From Acidobacteriota bacterium (GTDB lineage: Bacteria > Acidobacteriota > Blastocatellia > Pyrinomonadales > Pyrinomonadaceae): a DNA stretch of 64,000 nucleotides. Location: positions 496,001 through 560,000 of the forward strand of contig JADJBB010000004.1 in the NCBI GenBank assembly GCA_016703965.1. Direction: 5' to 3'. Below the pieces are notes generated by a model. It was not told where the DNA came from and ran no database searches. It was given only the letters and a program-made list of their open reading frames with translations. The position numbers and the translations under genes were made by a program. Shown here one piece after another: positions 53,687 to 62,599 of this stretch. Every line of letters begins with the position of its first letter. Positions within the stretch are counted from its first letter, which is position 1.

Positions 53687-54424
53687 CTAGTTTAATAATC
53701 CATGCGATATCTCATCGAATTGCGACTCGATGCGGGCATCTATATCCCCGGTTTCGGTGTGGATCAGGCATCCGCCGACCGATATCGACTTGTCCTCAAC
53801 CAGGTCGATCTTTCCACGAAAATCGAGTTTATCGAGATGGTTTTTCACAAAGGAATAATCCTCAGGATTCAGGTGAACCTCCGCAATCGAACGATTGTGA
53901 AGTTTTGCTAACGAAACTTTCACAAGAGTCAGTGCTATCTCGCGGTCTATCGTAACCTCGCGGGCCACGATCTTTTTTGCTATCTGGATCGCAAGTTCAA
54001 CAAGCTCGTGCTCGACACTTGCCGCCATTTCGCTACCAAGCGAACCAACCTCAGCGATCGTATTGGCCAGATGCAAACGTAGTTCGGCGAACTTGCCCGC
54101 ATTCGCAGCCTCAATATCCGCTCTTGCCTTTTGGACCGCCTTGTCGCTCGCAACCTGCTCGATGATCGCGGCGTGTTCTTCAGCCTGTGCAATGATCCGC
54201 GCCGCTTCTTCCTGCACCTTTGTGAGTAATTCGTCGGCGGTCAGATCATCGCCCAGATCATATTGCACCGGCGTACTTACGTATTCGAGCGGTTCAAGTT
54301 CCGGGACAATTAACTGCTGCACACCGCTCGAATTTGACTGCGTTCCATTCCCGCCGATCAACGGAATATTAAATGGCTGAGTACCTGCTGCTGCCGCCGT
54401 CGCTTTGAGAACCTTAGCTAACAT
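53687..54424 (-). CDS. fliH: Flagellar export ATPase regulator FliH
   Basis: The start at 54424 is preferred over 54445: a near-consensus GGAGGTGA ribosome site lies just upstream of it and the overlap with fliG is only 11 bp. The 245-residue protein has a central Ala/Glu-rich coiled coil (about 80-140) and a FliH/V-ATPase-E-like C-terminal domain (about 140-240: 'LVELAIQIAKKIVAREVTIDREIALTLVKVSL'). It binds FliI and the C-ring. Confidence 0.92.
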   Translation of the reverse strand: MLAKVLKATAAAAGTQPFNIPLIGGNGTQSNSSGVQQLIVPELEPLEYVSTPVQYDLGDDLTADELLTKVQEEAARIIAQAEEHAAIIEQVASDKAVQKARADIEAANAGKFAELRLHLANTIAEVGSLGSEMAASVEHELVELAIQIAKKIVAREVTIDREIALTLVKVSLAKLHNRSIAEVHLNPEDYSFVKNHLDKLDFRGKIDLVEDKSISVGGCLIHTETGDIDARIESQFDEISHGLLN

Positions 54425-55505
54425 ATTCGTCACCTCCGGCTCCACCTGACAGACTTACGATTCCCTGTTCGTCGAGCAATCTCAGAATTTCGACAACCTC
54501 TCGCTGAGCACCTGTCACATCTTTTAGTTTGACCTGGCCCATGAAATCCATCTCTTCCTTCATCATCTCGACCGCGCGGCTGGACATATTCGAATAGAAG
54601 CGATCTTGCAGTTCCGGCATGGTTCCTTTGAGAGCGAGGGCAAGAACTTTCTTATCCACTCGCTGCATGATCTCGCGAATTCCCGCGTCATCGACGAGTA
54701 GAATGTCTTCAAAGGTGACCATCAGACTGCGAATCTCAAGCGACAGTTCGGGATTCTCGCCCTCGATCTGTTCAAGCATCAACCGCATTGTCTCGCGATC
54801 GAGGCTGTTGCAAATATCTGCAACCGCGCGTACTCCGCCTACGCGCGTTCGGCTCAGGCCGCTGACCGATGAAAGTTTTTGATTGAGGATATTTGCGATC
54901 CTTTTGACGACGTCCTGCGAAACCGTCTGAAGACTTGCAAGCCGTAAGACCACTTCGCTACGGCTAGCCTCGGGAAGGGCTTTGAGCACCGTTGAAGCTG
55001 TAGTTGGATTCAGATGAGCCAGAACGACGGCAATGGTCTGGACGTTTTCTGCCTGAAATAGCTTCGCGAGCTGCTGCGGATCGGTCTTTTGTAACGCCTC
55101 AAAATTTGCTGGAGCCTCTATGGCGTGCATTACCTTATCTGTCAGCTTCTTGGCATTCTCAGCACCAAAGCTATTCACTAAGAGTCGCTTCGCGTAATCA
55201 ACTCCGCCCGTGGAAACATAACTTCGGGCCGTCAGCAATTGATGAAATTCCTCGACGACACCGTCAGACACCTGTGATTTCACATTTGGCAGCATCGCGA
55301 GTTCTTTCGATAGTAGCTGCACTTCTTCCTCGTCCAAGTGCTTGAAGAGCGCCGTGGCAGCTTCCTCGCCGAGCGAGAGACACAATATCGCCGCCTTGCG
55401 CGCCCCTGAGATCTCCTCAGGCGGACGAATAGAAATAGCCATCGATACATCGTCGGTCGGTGGTGCTTCTAAAGCTTCGGTTGGTTGCTCCACTGTCGGG
55501 GTCAT
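54414..55505 (-). CDS. fliG: Flagellar motor switch protein FliG
   Basis: A 363-residue FliG with N-terminal FliF-binding part ('SGARKAAILCLSLGEEAATALFKHLDEEEV'), the EHPQ-like middle segment replaced by 'VLAHLNPTTASTVLKALPE', and the charged C-terminal torque helix ('LALALKGTMPELQDRFYSNMSSRAVEMMKEEMDF'). Slightly longer than usual because of an N-terminal acidic extension. Lies 15 bp after fliF. Confidence 0.96.
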   Translation of the reverse strand: MTPTVEQPTEALEAPPTDDVSMAISIRPPEEISGARKAAILCLSLGEEAATALFKHLDEEEVQLLSKELAMLPNVKSQVSDGVVEEFHQLLTARSYVSTGGVDYAKRLLVNSFGAENAKKLTDKVMHAIEAPANFEALQKTDPQQLAKLFQAENVQTIAVVLAHLNPTTASTVLKALPEASRSEVVLRLASLQTVSQDVVKRIANILNQKLSSVSGLSRTRVGGVRAVADICNSLDRETMRLMLEQIEGENPELSLEIRSLMVTFEDILLVDDAGIREIMQRVDKKVLALALKGTMPELQDRFYSNMSSRAVEMMKEEMDFMGQVKLKDVTGAQREVVEILRLLDEQGIVSLSGGAGGDEYVS

Positions 55506-55520
55506 ACAATTTTGATCAAT

Positions 55521-57209
55521 TTATGCGTTCTCACGGAGCCAGCCCCGCATCGTACTTACAACCAGATCGGTATCGTCAATGCTCTGCGCGGCGATCTGCC
55601 TGCGGATAGCCTCGATCCTTTCGGCGTCGGCATTTATATGTCCGTTTTCACCATTGATTTCGGCCTGTAATTCCGACACGGTCATCATCTGCTGATGATC
55701 CGGTGTTCCCCTGTCAATTTGTCGGGGTGTCTCTGCCTGTGCGGCACGGCGTTCCTCAAAGCTTGATCCTTCGGCTAGTAATTTAGTTTCTTCAGCGGCT
55801 ACCGATGCCGCTTTCAGCGCCTTGCGCGCCGGTCGGATGACGAATATCAGAAGCAGGATCGCGATCAGAACAAGGGTTCCATATTTGATCACTGTGGGGA
55901 TCAGAGCCTTATTTTTGTCGAGAAATGAGGTCGAAGTTGCCGGTTCTATCTGGGGCTTACTGAAGGGCATTGTTTGAACTACAACCGTATCGCCGCGAGC
56001 CGCGTCGATACCGACTGCTGCCGCAACGAGATCCTGGATCTGCTTGATCTCATCGGCCGTTCTTGCAACCTCGACCCCCTCAACCGATTTGTGATCAACC
56101 ACAACTGAAACGTTGAGTTTATTAACCCGTCCGCCGCCGCCAATGGTTTTCTTAATGGTCTTGTCGATCTCGTAATTTACCGTGGACGTGTTTCGTTGGT
56201 CTGCAGTTGCAGCGGCAGTCGCCGTAACCGGAATCACCGGGGTCGGCATCGTTTGCGGATTATTAGATCTCGCGCCGACCGGTGCGTTGACCTGTTGAGC
56301 CGGATTATTACGGATCTCCTGCCCGACCTGCTGCGAACGGACCACCTGCGATTTCGGATCAAATTTCTCTTCGCTCTGCTCGGTCTGGCTGAAATCAATA
56401 TCCGCTGAAACATCGGCACGAACCCGGTTATAACCAACAACTGGTTCTATCAAAGCGATCAGCCGGGTAGCACTCTCGGCCTCGAATTTACGCTTCGATT
56501 CAAGCTGGGCGGTAAAAGCTCCTGTATCACTCATTCCACCCGGCCGATGCTTGCCAGCAGCAACAAGAAGCCGCCCGGACGTGTCCATAACGGAAACACC
56601 TGTTGGCTCGAGGCCCTCGATCGAGCTAGCCACGAGGCTGACGATCGCATTCGATCGTTCGCTAGAAAGTTCTTTATTTTGCCTGATGCGAACAACAACC
56701 GAAGCTTTTGCTCCGTCCTCTTTTTCAGTAAAAACCGATTCTTTTTTGGGTGTGACATGAACGCGAGCAGATTCTACCTCGTCCATGGCCTCGAGTGTTT
56801 TTGCGAGTTCGCCTTCGATCGCACGGCGATAATTGATCTGCTGGGCGAAATCGGTAGCACCAAAACTCGTCTTGTCGAAAAGGTCAAAGCCAACATGCCC
56901 GCCGGTAATTGCACCTTCGCTAGCCATCTTAATACGAAGTTCCTGGATCTTTTCCTCGGGGACTGAGATAACGGTTCCGCTGTCTGTCAAGGTGTACGGA
57001 ACATTAGCGACCTTTAGCTTTTCACTGATCTTTTGGGCGTCCTCAGGGGTAAGTTTAGTAAACAATACACCGTAATTGGGCTGTGAGCCGTAGTAAAATA
57101 GGGCTCCGATCAGACCAAGGGTTCCGACGACCGCCGCAACGGTCGCGACCCGGCCCGATGCGGACATCCGGCTCCATATTTCCTTGAACTGTATTAAAGG
57201 TGATGCCAT
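55521..57209 (-). CDS. fliF: Flagellar MS-ring protein FliF
   Basis: A 562-residue MS-ring protein: first helix about 19-40, periplasmic YscJ/FliF ring-building domains (about 45-420), second helix about 450-472 and a C-terminal FliG-binding tail ('RIEAIRRQIAAQSIDDTDLVVSTMRGWLRENA'). 'NYGVLFTKLTPEDAQKISEKLK' and 'RRAIEGELAKTLEAMDEVESARVHV' are diagnostic. Follows fliE by 17 bp. Confidence 0.97.
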   Translation of the reverse strand: MASPLIQFKEIWSRMSASGRVATVAAVVGTLGLIGALFYYGSQPNYGVLFTKLTPEDAQKISEKLKVANVPYTLTDSGTVISVPEEKIQELRIKMASEGAITGGHVGFDLFDKTSFGATDFAQQINYRRAIEGELAKTLEAMDEVESARVHVTPKKESVFTEKEDGAKASVVVRIRQNKELSSERSNAIVSLVASSIEGLEPTGVSVMDTSGRLLVAAGKHRPGGMSDTGAFTAQLESKRKFEAESATRLIALIEPVVGYNRVRADVSADIDFSQTEQSEEKFDPKSQVVRSQQVGQEIRNNPAQQVNAPVGARSNNPQTMPTPVIPVTATAAATADQRNTSTVNYEIDKTIKKTIGGGGRVNKLNVSVVVDHKSVEGVEVARTADEIKQIQDLVAAAVGIDAARGDTVVVQTMPFSKPQIEPATSTSFLDKNKALIPTVIKYGTLVLIAILLLIFVIRPARKALKAASVAAEETKLLAEGSSFEERRAAQAETPRQIDRGTPDHQQMMTVSELQAEINGENGHINADAERIEAIRRQIAAQSIDDTDLVVSTMRGWLRENA

Positions 57210-57226
57210 TTACTGTTCAGAAATCC

Positions 57227-57523
57227 TTAAACCGGCATTCTCATGATCTCGTCAAAAGCTCCGATCAGCTTGTTGCGAACCTGGAGCCCGAGCTGAAATT
57301 TAAGATCGGCGGTTTGCAGGGCGATGATCGTTTTGTGTAAGTCGGGCGATTCGCCGGTCACTGCTTTTGAGATCTCGTTTTCCGCGCTTTTCTGCGTCTC
57401 GTCGATCGATTCGACCGCATCTTTGATCGCCGAACCGAATCCATCGCCACCGCCGGAGATCCTCGCGGCTCCTGTAGTTCCACCCGATAACGGTGTCGTC
57501 TGGTTGATATTTCCTATCTGCAT
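57227..57523 (-). CDS. fliE: Flagellar hook-basal body protein FliE
   Basis: A 98-residue protein, linking the MS ring to the rod. The C-terminal half carries the FliE pattern ('HKTIIALQTADLKFQLGLQVRNKLIGAFDEIMRMPV'). Order flgB-flgC-fliE-fliF is canonical. Confidence 0.95.
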   Translation of the reverse strand: MQIGNINQTTPLSGGTTGAARISGGGDGFGSAIKDAVESIDETQKSAENEISKAVTGESPDLHKTIIALQTADLKFQLGLQVRNKLIGAFDEIMRMPV

Positions 57524-57529
57524 TGGTTG

Positions 57530-57985
57530 TTACACGTCGCCGAGATTTAAACTGACGCGTGCCATTTCTTTTGCTGTGCCGAAAACAGTAGCATTCGCCT
57601 CAAATGCACGAGCTGCCGACATCATGTTTACCGTTTCTTCGAGCGGGTCTACATCGGGCAAGTTTACGTAGCCGTCGTTGTCCGCATCCGGGTTCCAAGG
57701 CTGATGCTGCCTGTTCGGAAGCTGGTTTTCGTCAGCAGTAACAACTTCAGAACTAACACCCTGCGGCTTTAGCCCGTTTCCGCCGAGTCCGTTTTCTGCT
57801 GAAATTTCTCCCCACTTATCTTTAACGTCGATCGCCGTGAAAACTACGTCGCGCCGCTTATATACCTTGCCGTCAGTCGACCGCGTAGAATTGGCATTCG
57901 CGAGGTTGGTCGACGCCGCCTCAAGCCTTTCGCGCTGAGCGGTCATTCCCTGCGACGAGATCTTGAATATCGTGTAAAGTGACAT
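57530..57985 (-). CDS. flgC: Flagellar proximal rod protein FlgC
   Basis: A 151-residue rod protein with the N-terminal 'FKISSQGMTAQRERLEAASTNLANANSTR' and C-terminal 'DPLEETVNMMSAARAFEANATVFGTAKEMARVSLNLG' segments. It starts 2 bp after the flgB stop codon. Confidence 0.96.
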   Translation of the reverse strand: MSLYTIFKISSQGMTAQRERLEAASTNLANANSTRSTDGKVYKRRDVVFTAIDVKDKWGEISAENGLGGNGLKPQGVSSEVVTADENQLPNRQHQPWNPDADNDGYVNLPDVDPLEETVNMMSAARAFEANATVFGTAKEMARVSLNLGDV

Positions 57986-57987
57986 CT

Positions 57988-58374
57988 CTATTTGCCCTCA
58001 CGTATCGCCGTACGAAGAAGTTTTAATCGGGACTGCAGCATCTTCGCTCCGAAATTGAAGCTGCTGCCGGCCTGGGCGAGTTCTGCCATCTCCCGGCCTG
58101 TATCAACGGTGTTGCCGTCCATTCCGACGGTTGTCACTGGCTGCTCAATAACGTTGGGCCGGCTGGCCATCTTCAATTGATTCTGCTGGTACGGAGGCAA
58201 GGAGCTTTCGCGGGCAGCATCTTTCAGGAAGTCCTCGAAATCGACCTCCTTTGCGATATAGCCCGGCGTGTCGGCATTTGCGATATTGCCCGCGATAGTC
58301 TGCGACCTCAGGCTCTGTACATCCAGAAATGTTTGCAGCAGATTTGTTACGTTATCAGTACCCAATAATCCCAT
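57988..58374 (-). CDS. flgB: Flagellar proximal rod protein FlgB
   Basis: The start at 58374 (MGLLGTDNVTNLLQTFLDVQ) follows GGAGG at 7-nt spacing and lies about 15 nt downstream of the sigma54 start point; a longer frame would span the promoter. The 128-residue protein carries the rod motif 'NIANADTPGYIAKEVDFEDFL'. First gene of the flgB-to-flgE series. Confidence 0.95.
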   Translation of the reverse strand: MGLLGTDNVTNLLQTFLDVQSLRSQTIAGNIANADTPGYIAKEVDFEDFLKDAARESSLPPYQQNQLKMASRPNVIEQPVTTVGMDGNTVDTGREMAELAQAGSSFNFGAKMLQSRLKLLRTAIREGK

Positions 58375-58399
58375 TGACACGCCTCCGCATATTACGCTT

Positions 58400-58416
58400 A
58401 GCAAAGGCCGTGCCTT
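58400..58416 (-). promoter_or_regulatory. Sigma54 promoter of the flgB operon
   Basis: On the minus strand AGGCACGGCCTTTGCT has GG (58414-58413) and GC (58402-58401) exactly 10 bp apart and matches TGGCACG-N4-TTGCW at 15 of 16 informative positions or nearly so. The start would fall near 58389. The activator gene reads away from it 175 bp upstream. Confidence 0.85.
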
Positions 58417-58590
58417 AGTAAAACCGCTGAAAAACCGATATCTTTTCAAGGAAAACGGTTGTTTAGGCCCGATAGGTGTCGGAGAGGATAGAATGAGATG
58501 TCATTTTGTTGACACCCGAATCCGTAGTACATTACAAGGAATAAAGCGTTCGGTACGACATTCCGGTGCTTTTATTTCGTCGGTTCCATC

Positions 58591-59997
58591 ATGAAAGCTA
58601 GAATTCTGGTAGTCGAAGACGATACACGGCTTCGCAATTTGTTGGTTGAGGCTCTCACGCAAGAGGGCCATGACCTGACGAGCGCTGAATCCGCTGAGGC
58701 CGCGATCGATATCCTGAAAGACGAGGGTTTTCACGTTCTATTAACGGACGTGAATCTGCCCGGAAAGAGCGGTCTTGAGCTTCTACCGATCTGCCTACAG
58801 CTTCATCCGTTTACTTACATGATAGTAATGACGGGCTATGCATCGATCGATATGGCGGTCGAGGCGATGAAGCTCGGTGCTGCGGATTTCCTGCGGAAAC
58901 CTATCTCTTTAAAAGATCTCAGCGGTGCGGTCCAGGTTGCGCTCAAGCGGATCGAAACTCCTGAGCCGCTGGTTCCGGCGCGGAACGCCTCAAATCCCGA
59001 GATCATCGCGACTTCCGTCGTAATGCTCAACGTCCTGGAGCAGGTCAACGTCATTGCTCCGTACAAGATCAACGTGCTGGTGACGGGAGAGACCGGAACC
59101 GGTAAGGAACTGATCGCAAAAGCCATACACAATGCCAGCGACCGGGCTAAGAGTAACTTTATCGCGATGAACTGTGCCGCGATCCCGGAACAGCTTCTCG
59201 AAGACGAACTTTTCGGCCACATTAAAGGAGCATTTACTGGAGCCCACACCGACCGAAAGGGCCGGTTCGAACAGGCGGACGGCGGGACGCTTTTCATGGA
59301 TGAGATCGGCGATATGAACCTCGCCCTGCAGGCGAAGCTCTTGAGAATACTGCAGGAAAGCGAATTTGAAAGGCTCGGCTCGTCGAAGACTATTAAGGTC
59401 GATGTTCGAGTAGTTGCAGCGACAAGCGCCGACCTTGAGAAAAAGATGGCGGACGGTTCGTTCCGGGCTGACCTGTATCATCGGCTGAACGTGGTTCATC
59501 TCAGCGTGCCGGCACTTCGTGAGCGGCCGGACGATATTTTGCCGATCGCACAAGGGCTACTCGACCGGTTTTGCAAAATGACGGGCCTGCCGCCGAAACG
59601 CATTGCCGACGAAACGTATCATTCGCTGATCTCATACAGTTTCCCCGGCAATGTCCGCCAGCTGCAAAATGCTATGGAGCGCGCGGCCGTCTTCTCTGGC
59701 ATGGGGACTGAAGTAAAGCTTGAGCACCTGCCCGAGGAGATCCGGAACCAGACGAGCCTGTTCCAAATGAGCCTCGGCGCGAGCTATGTTCCGCGGTCGA
59801 TACCGGACGAGGGAATCGATTTCTCAGAGGTCGTCTCGCAGATCGAGCGCGAGCTGCTGCTCCAGACCCTCGACAAGACCGGCGGCAACAAAATGCAGGC
59901 CGCCAAGCTCCTCAACATGAAGCGCACGACCCTCGTCGAAAAGATCAAACGCCTCAACATCGAAACCGGCCCCGATGACGAAATTTCTGCACCTTAA
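58591..59997 (+). CDS. Sigma54-dependent NtrC-family response regulator
   Basis: Receiver about 1-120 (Asp10-Asp11, acceptor Asp53 in 'LLTDVNLPGKSG', Lys in 'FLRKPIS'), AAA+ domain about 138-375 with Walker A 'GETGTGKE', the sigma54-contacting 'GAFTGA' loop and Walker B 'GGTLFMDEIGD', then a Fis-type helix-turn-helix (about 415-462: 'KTGGNKMQAAKLLNMKRTTLVEKIKRL'). Divergent from flgB, whose promoter and that of fliL are sigma54 type, so it is very likely the flagellar activator (FlgR/FleR-like). Its kinase is not certain; the hybrid kinase at 39737 is one candidate. Confidence 0.94.
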   Translation: MKARILVVEDDTRLRNLLVEALTQEGHDLTSAESAEAAIDILKDEGFHVLLTDVNLPGKSGLELLPICLQLHPFTYMIVMTGYASIDMAVEAMKLGAADFLRKPISLKDLSGAVQVALKRIETPEPLVPARNASNPEIIATSVVMLNVLEQVNVIAPYKINVLVTGETGTGKELIAKAIHNASDRAKSNFIAMNCAAIPEQLLEDELFGHIKGAFTGAHTDRKGRFEQADGGTLFMDEIGDMNLALQAKLLRILQESEFERLGSSKTIKVDVRVVAATSADLEKKMADGSFRADLYHRLNVVHLSVPALRERPDDILPIAQGLLDRFCKMTGLPPKRIADETYHSLISYSFPGNVRQLQNAMERAAVFSGMGTEVKLEHLPEEIRNQTSLFQMSLGASYVPRSIPDEGIDFSEVVSQIERELLLQTLDKTGGNKMQAAKLLNMKRTTLVEKIKRLNIETGPDDEISAP

Positions 59998-60012
59998 AAC
60001 GTCAGCCCAAAG

Positions 60013-60250
60013 TGAATTTTTGTGTTTTTTCACTTTTTGCCAAACTTTACCAAAAAATACCGCATAAAAAGTGTGAATCGATTCACACTTTTGCATAGTT
60101 GAAGGTTGAAAGGTAGATAAATACTGGCTTCCAGCGATCCCCGGACGTCCACGAGGGCCAAAAACCGGATGTGCGTTGGTAGAGGAAAAAGCAGGGTTTT
60201 GGGGTGGTTTTGCGAAAATTGGTAGAGGTATTTGGCAGATAGGTCAAAGG
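60013..60250 (+). repeat. Dispersed 3'-flanking repeat, copy 2
   Basis: The counterpart of 17289-17527, lying just after the sigma54 regulator gene in the same orientation relative to that gene. It contains a perfect palindrome at 60066-60092 (GTGTGAATCGATTCACAC core with A/T-tract flanks), whose centre differs from copy 1 (TCGA versus ACGA) while both stems stay paired, followed by the TTGGTAGAGG blocks. The rest of 59998-60639 holds no gene. Confidence 0.75.
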
Positions 60251-60284
60251 TGTCCGAAACTCCCCTCCTTACGCGGTTGCGGGC

Positions 60285-60328
60285 CCACCGCAACACTGGC
60301 ACGTTTTCTGTGCCAGAACGAGCGGTGG
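60285..60328. repeat. Nested hairpin in gene-free stretch
   Basis: Outer arms CCACCGC/GCGGTGG (60285-60291 and 60322-60328) enclose inner arms GGCAC/GTGCC, immediately beyond repeat copy 2. A further short hairpin (ACCCG/CGGGT) follows. It could be a structured RNA or a separate repeat. Confidence 0.45.
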
Positions 60329-60408
60329 CACCCGCTTCGGGTGACGGGGTGGTTCTCTGCGGCCGGGGATTAGAATCGTGCGGTTTCTCGGAGAAAAGGG
60401 AAAAGGGG

Positions 60409-60444
60409 TAACTTCATAGATGACCCCATTTTCTTTCTGACCCC
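60409..60444 (+). repeat. Left terminal inverted repeat of a small cassette
   Basis: Begins TAACTTCATAGATGACCC and ends TCTGACCCC. It matches the reverse complement of 62334-62365 except for four inserted bases. The two copies bound 1.96 kb that holds two genes. Confidence 0.7.
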
Positions 60445-60639
60445 ATTCTTTCAAGTCAGCCGCCTTTAGAATGAGCCTAAAAGGATGTCGCAAGAATTCT
60501 TGATGGCTTTTCGTGTTTTGGGGACGCCAGAAAAGTCTGCAAAAGGGTAAGATGTGTCTGCGGAAAATTCTCACCAAGGTGAACAGAGCTTTTTTAGAGA
60601 AAAAGACCGTCGGAAATAAACAAACAAGGAAGGAAACGA

Positions 60640-61137
60640 ATGAACAAAAGGTTTTTGGCTTTGGGCGGTGTGCTTGCCGTCTTGATAGGACTTATGAGTT
60701 GCTCGCGTGTTTCGGAAAAAGTGAGCGACAAAAACGCCGCTCCGCAAACCACCATTGAGGAATTCGCAATCGAAGATTTTGCTAAAAAATATACGGAATT
60801 GCCCGGTCGGTTGGATAAGTATCAAGGCAAAAAGGTAAAGATCCATGGATATTCAACGATCAAACCCGACACCGTGAAGCCCGGTTCGGTAGACGAAGTA
60901 TATCTCGAGATATTTCGCGACACCACCAAATCGATTAATGGCGAAATGACCTGTAAGTCCGAGTTTTCGTATTTCGTCGGGTTACTCGATCAGAAGAAGT
61001 TCGAGATCGGCAGTTCCTACAAATTGACTATCGATGCGACATACCGAGATGGGGGCTTACGCCAATGTACGTTCACCGAGATCGTTAAGGTCCCGTCGGG
61101 AATGACCAAGGCTGAGCTGGACTCGTCCGCAAAATAA
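60640..61137 (+). CDS. Unknown lipoprotein
   Basis: A 165-residue protein that I do not recognise. Lipoprotein signal with Cys21 (GVLAVLIGLMSC), then a helical stretch and a compact beta-rich domain starting 'RLDKYQGKKVKIHGYSTIKP', which suggests an OB-like fold of the kind seen in tRNA_anti-like exported proteins (tentative). Two further Cys lie at about 107 and 147. A strong AAGGAAGG ribosome site precedes the ATG. It lies inside the inverted-repeat cassette. Confidence 0.75.
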   Translation: MNKRFLALGGVLAVLIGLMSCSRVSEKVSDKNAAPQTTIEEFAIEDFAKKYTELPGRLDKYQGKKVKIHGYSTIKPDTVKPGSVDEVYLEIFRDTTKSINGEMTCKSEFSYFVGLLDQKKFEIGSSYKLTIDATYRDGGLRQCTFTEIVKVPSGMTKAELDSSAK

Positions 61138-61216
61138 TTCGGCGACCAATCACTAACATCCAATTCTTTCATAAACAAACCGGAAGAACGTCCGGAGTCT
61201 ACAGGAAACATCAATA

Positions 61217-62284
61217 ATGAAGAAACTACTCACGACCTTCGGAGCAATTTTCGTACTATCGCTCGCAATCTCTGACGCATTCGCCAATCGTCAGGGCTCA
61301 TTTGGCACTTTTTATTTCTCCGATCAGCCATTTGTCAGCGGCGGCGGCACCGCTGGGAGCAAAGCATCATTTTCGTCAAGTGAATTTGTCTACGCAAGAC
61401 TGGTTCTAAAAAGCGGAACGGTGAGGTCGATATTGAATCCCGCCCCGCCGAGAAAGGTGGAAAAAGGTTCGCCAGTCGATAGTGTCGATGGCTATTCTGT
61501 CCCGCTAAACGTTTTTTATATGGCCAACGGGGAACAAACAAAACTCAGCTATCGTCCCAATTACGTTGTTCTCAGCGAGAGTGATCTTGACAAGTCGTAC
61601 CTAGATTTTGACCTGCTGCCCGCTCCCGACAAGGCGTCAACCGTGATCTATGACGGTGAGAATAAGCCGGCCCGTATGATCTATGATTTTCTTCTCAAAG
61701 CCGACGAAGGAAGTTACAAAATGGGTGTTCAGATCAGTGCCCGCGGTACGGATTTTCGAGGAGATGAGACGCCATCGTCTTCTTGGGCAAAGATCGGCGG
61801 CGAATTTTCATTCACATTTCGCGGTAGTGATTTCAGGGCAATAAGTGCGAATGGCGAAAGATTGGCCAACGAGTTTGCCGGCCGTGCCGAGCGAGCTAAA
61901 AAAGCAAACGAGCCGCTTCCGAAAGAGTGGGCAATGAAATCTAATCCGGTAGCGGGTGGATTTACCGAGGCCAGCGTAAAGAGCATGTATCTCAATGGAT
62001 TTTCGGATGGTGGCGGATCAGATCTGAATGTCGTAAGATTCTACGCCGCATCGGCGTTATCCGCTTCGTGGTTGATCACCAAAAATGACCTAGGAATCCC
62101 GAAATATCGAAAATTTAGTCAGACTTACATCATCTTCTTTCGTAATCTCAAAAGCGGTAACTGTTTCTACGAACCCATCGGGCTTTATCAGAACTACGCG
62201 GGCGGCGGAACTTACGGCGAAACACTGATCGATCGTGGTTGGGGTTACAAGTCGATGACCTGCGACAAGTTGGGATTAAAATAG
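61217..62284 (+). CDS. Unknown exported protein
   Basis: A 355-residue protein not recognised. Signal peptide 1-23 (SDAFA/NRQG), then a beta-rich body. Features include 'FYFSDQPF', 'FVYARLVLKSG' and repeated aromatic strands with few charged clusters; two Cys near the C-terminus (GNCFYEP and MTCDKLG). It lies 79 bp after the lipoprotein gene on the same strand, within the inverted-repeat cassette, and may be coexpressed with it. Role unknown. Confidence 0.75.
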   Translation: MKKLLTTFGAIFVLSLAISDAFANRQGSFGTFYFSDQPFVSGGGTAGSKASFSSSEFVYARLVLKSGTVRSILNPAPPRKVEKGSPVDSVDGYSVPLNVFYMANGEQTKLSYRPNYVVLSESDLDKSYLDFDLLPAPDKASTVIYDGENKPARMIYDFLLKADEGSYKMGVQISARGTDFRGDETPSSSWAKIGGEFSFTFRGSDFRAISANGERLANEFAGRAERAKKANEPLPKEWAMKSNPVAGGFTEASVKSMYLNGFSDGGGSDLNVVRFYAASALSASWLITKNDLGIPKYRKFSQTYIIFFRNLKSGNCFYEPIGLYQNYAGGGTYGETLIDRGWGYKSMTCDKLGLK

Positions 62285-62333
62285 GACAAAATTACGAAAA
62301 ACTACATCCGCCGGGCTGATAAATCGAGGATCC

Positions 62334-62365
62334 GGGGTCAGAAAAATGGGTCATCTATGAAGTTA
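62334..62365 (-). repeat. Right terminal inverted repeat of the cassette
   Basis: Inverted copy of 60409-60444, starting GGGGTCAG on the plus strand and ending in TTA. GGGGTCAG-type sequences of this kind resemble the REP-like arms seen near IS200-type/RAYT transposases, but no transposase gene is present here. Confidence 0.7.
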
Positions 62366-62599
62366 AGCCATGAGTCAAGCGCACTTCGTCGGTCGCACCG
62401 AGTTTTGGTGTGATTCGAAGTCATGTTCGTTTCGACAATAACCAACCCGCCTCCTTTTATTGTTAGATTTACTTTCAGTTCGCACCGCCGTTTGTGGCGA
62501 GTGCCATCATCTATTTGCACAGATTTAACTGGCTACATGAAACTAGATCGGCTCATCCCGACGCTTTATCGAGATGGCTGGCCGTGCCATCAGACCTTC

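Noticed and set aside
58501..58590. CRISPR or tandem-repeat search in the gaps
   Set aside because: No regularly spaced direct repeats were seen in this gap or the other gaps of the window.
60176..60373. Short plus-strand frame in repeat copy 2
   Set aside because: Not conserved in copy 1 and spans nested hairpins.
62338..62520. 60-codon minus-strand frame ending in the right inverted repeat, considered as a transposase remnant
   Set aside because: No recognisable transposase motif; only the terminal residues come from the repeat.
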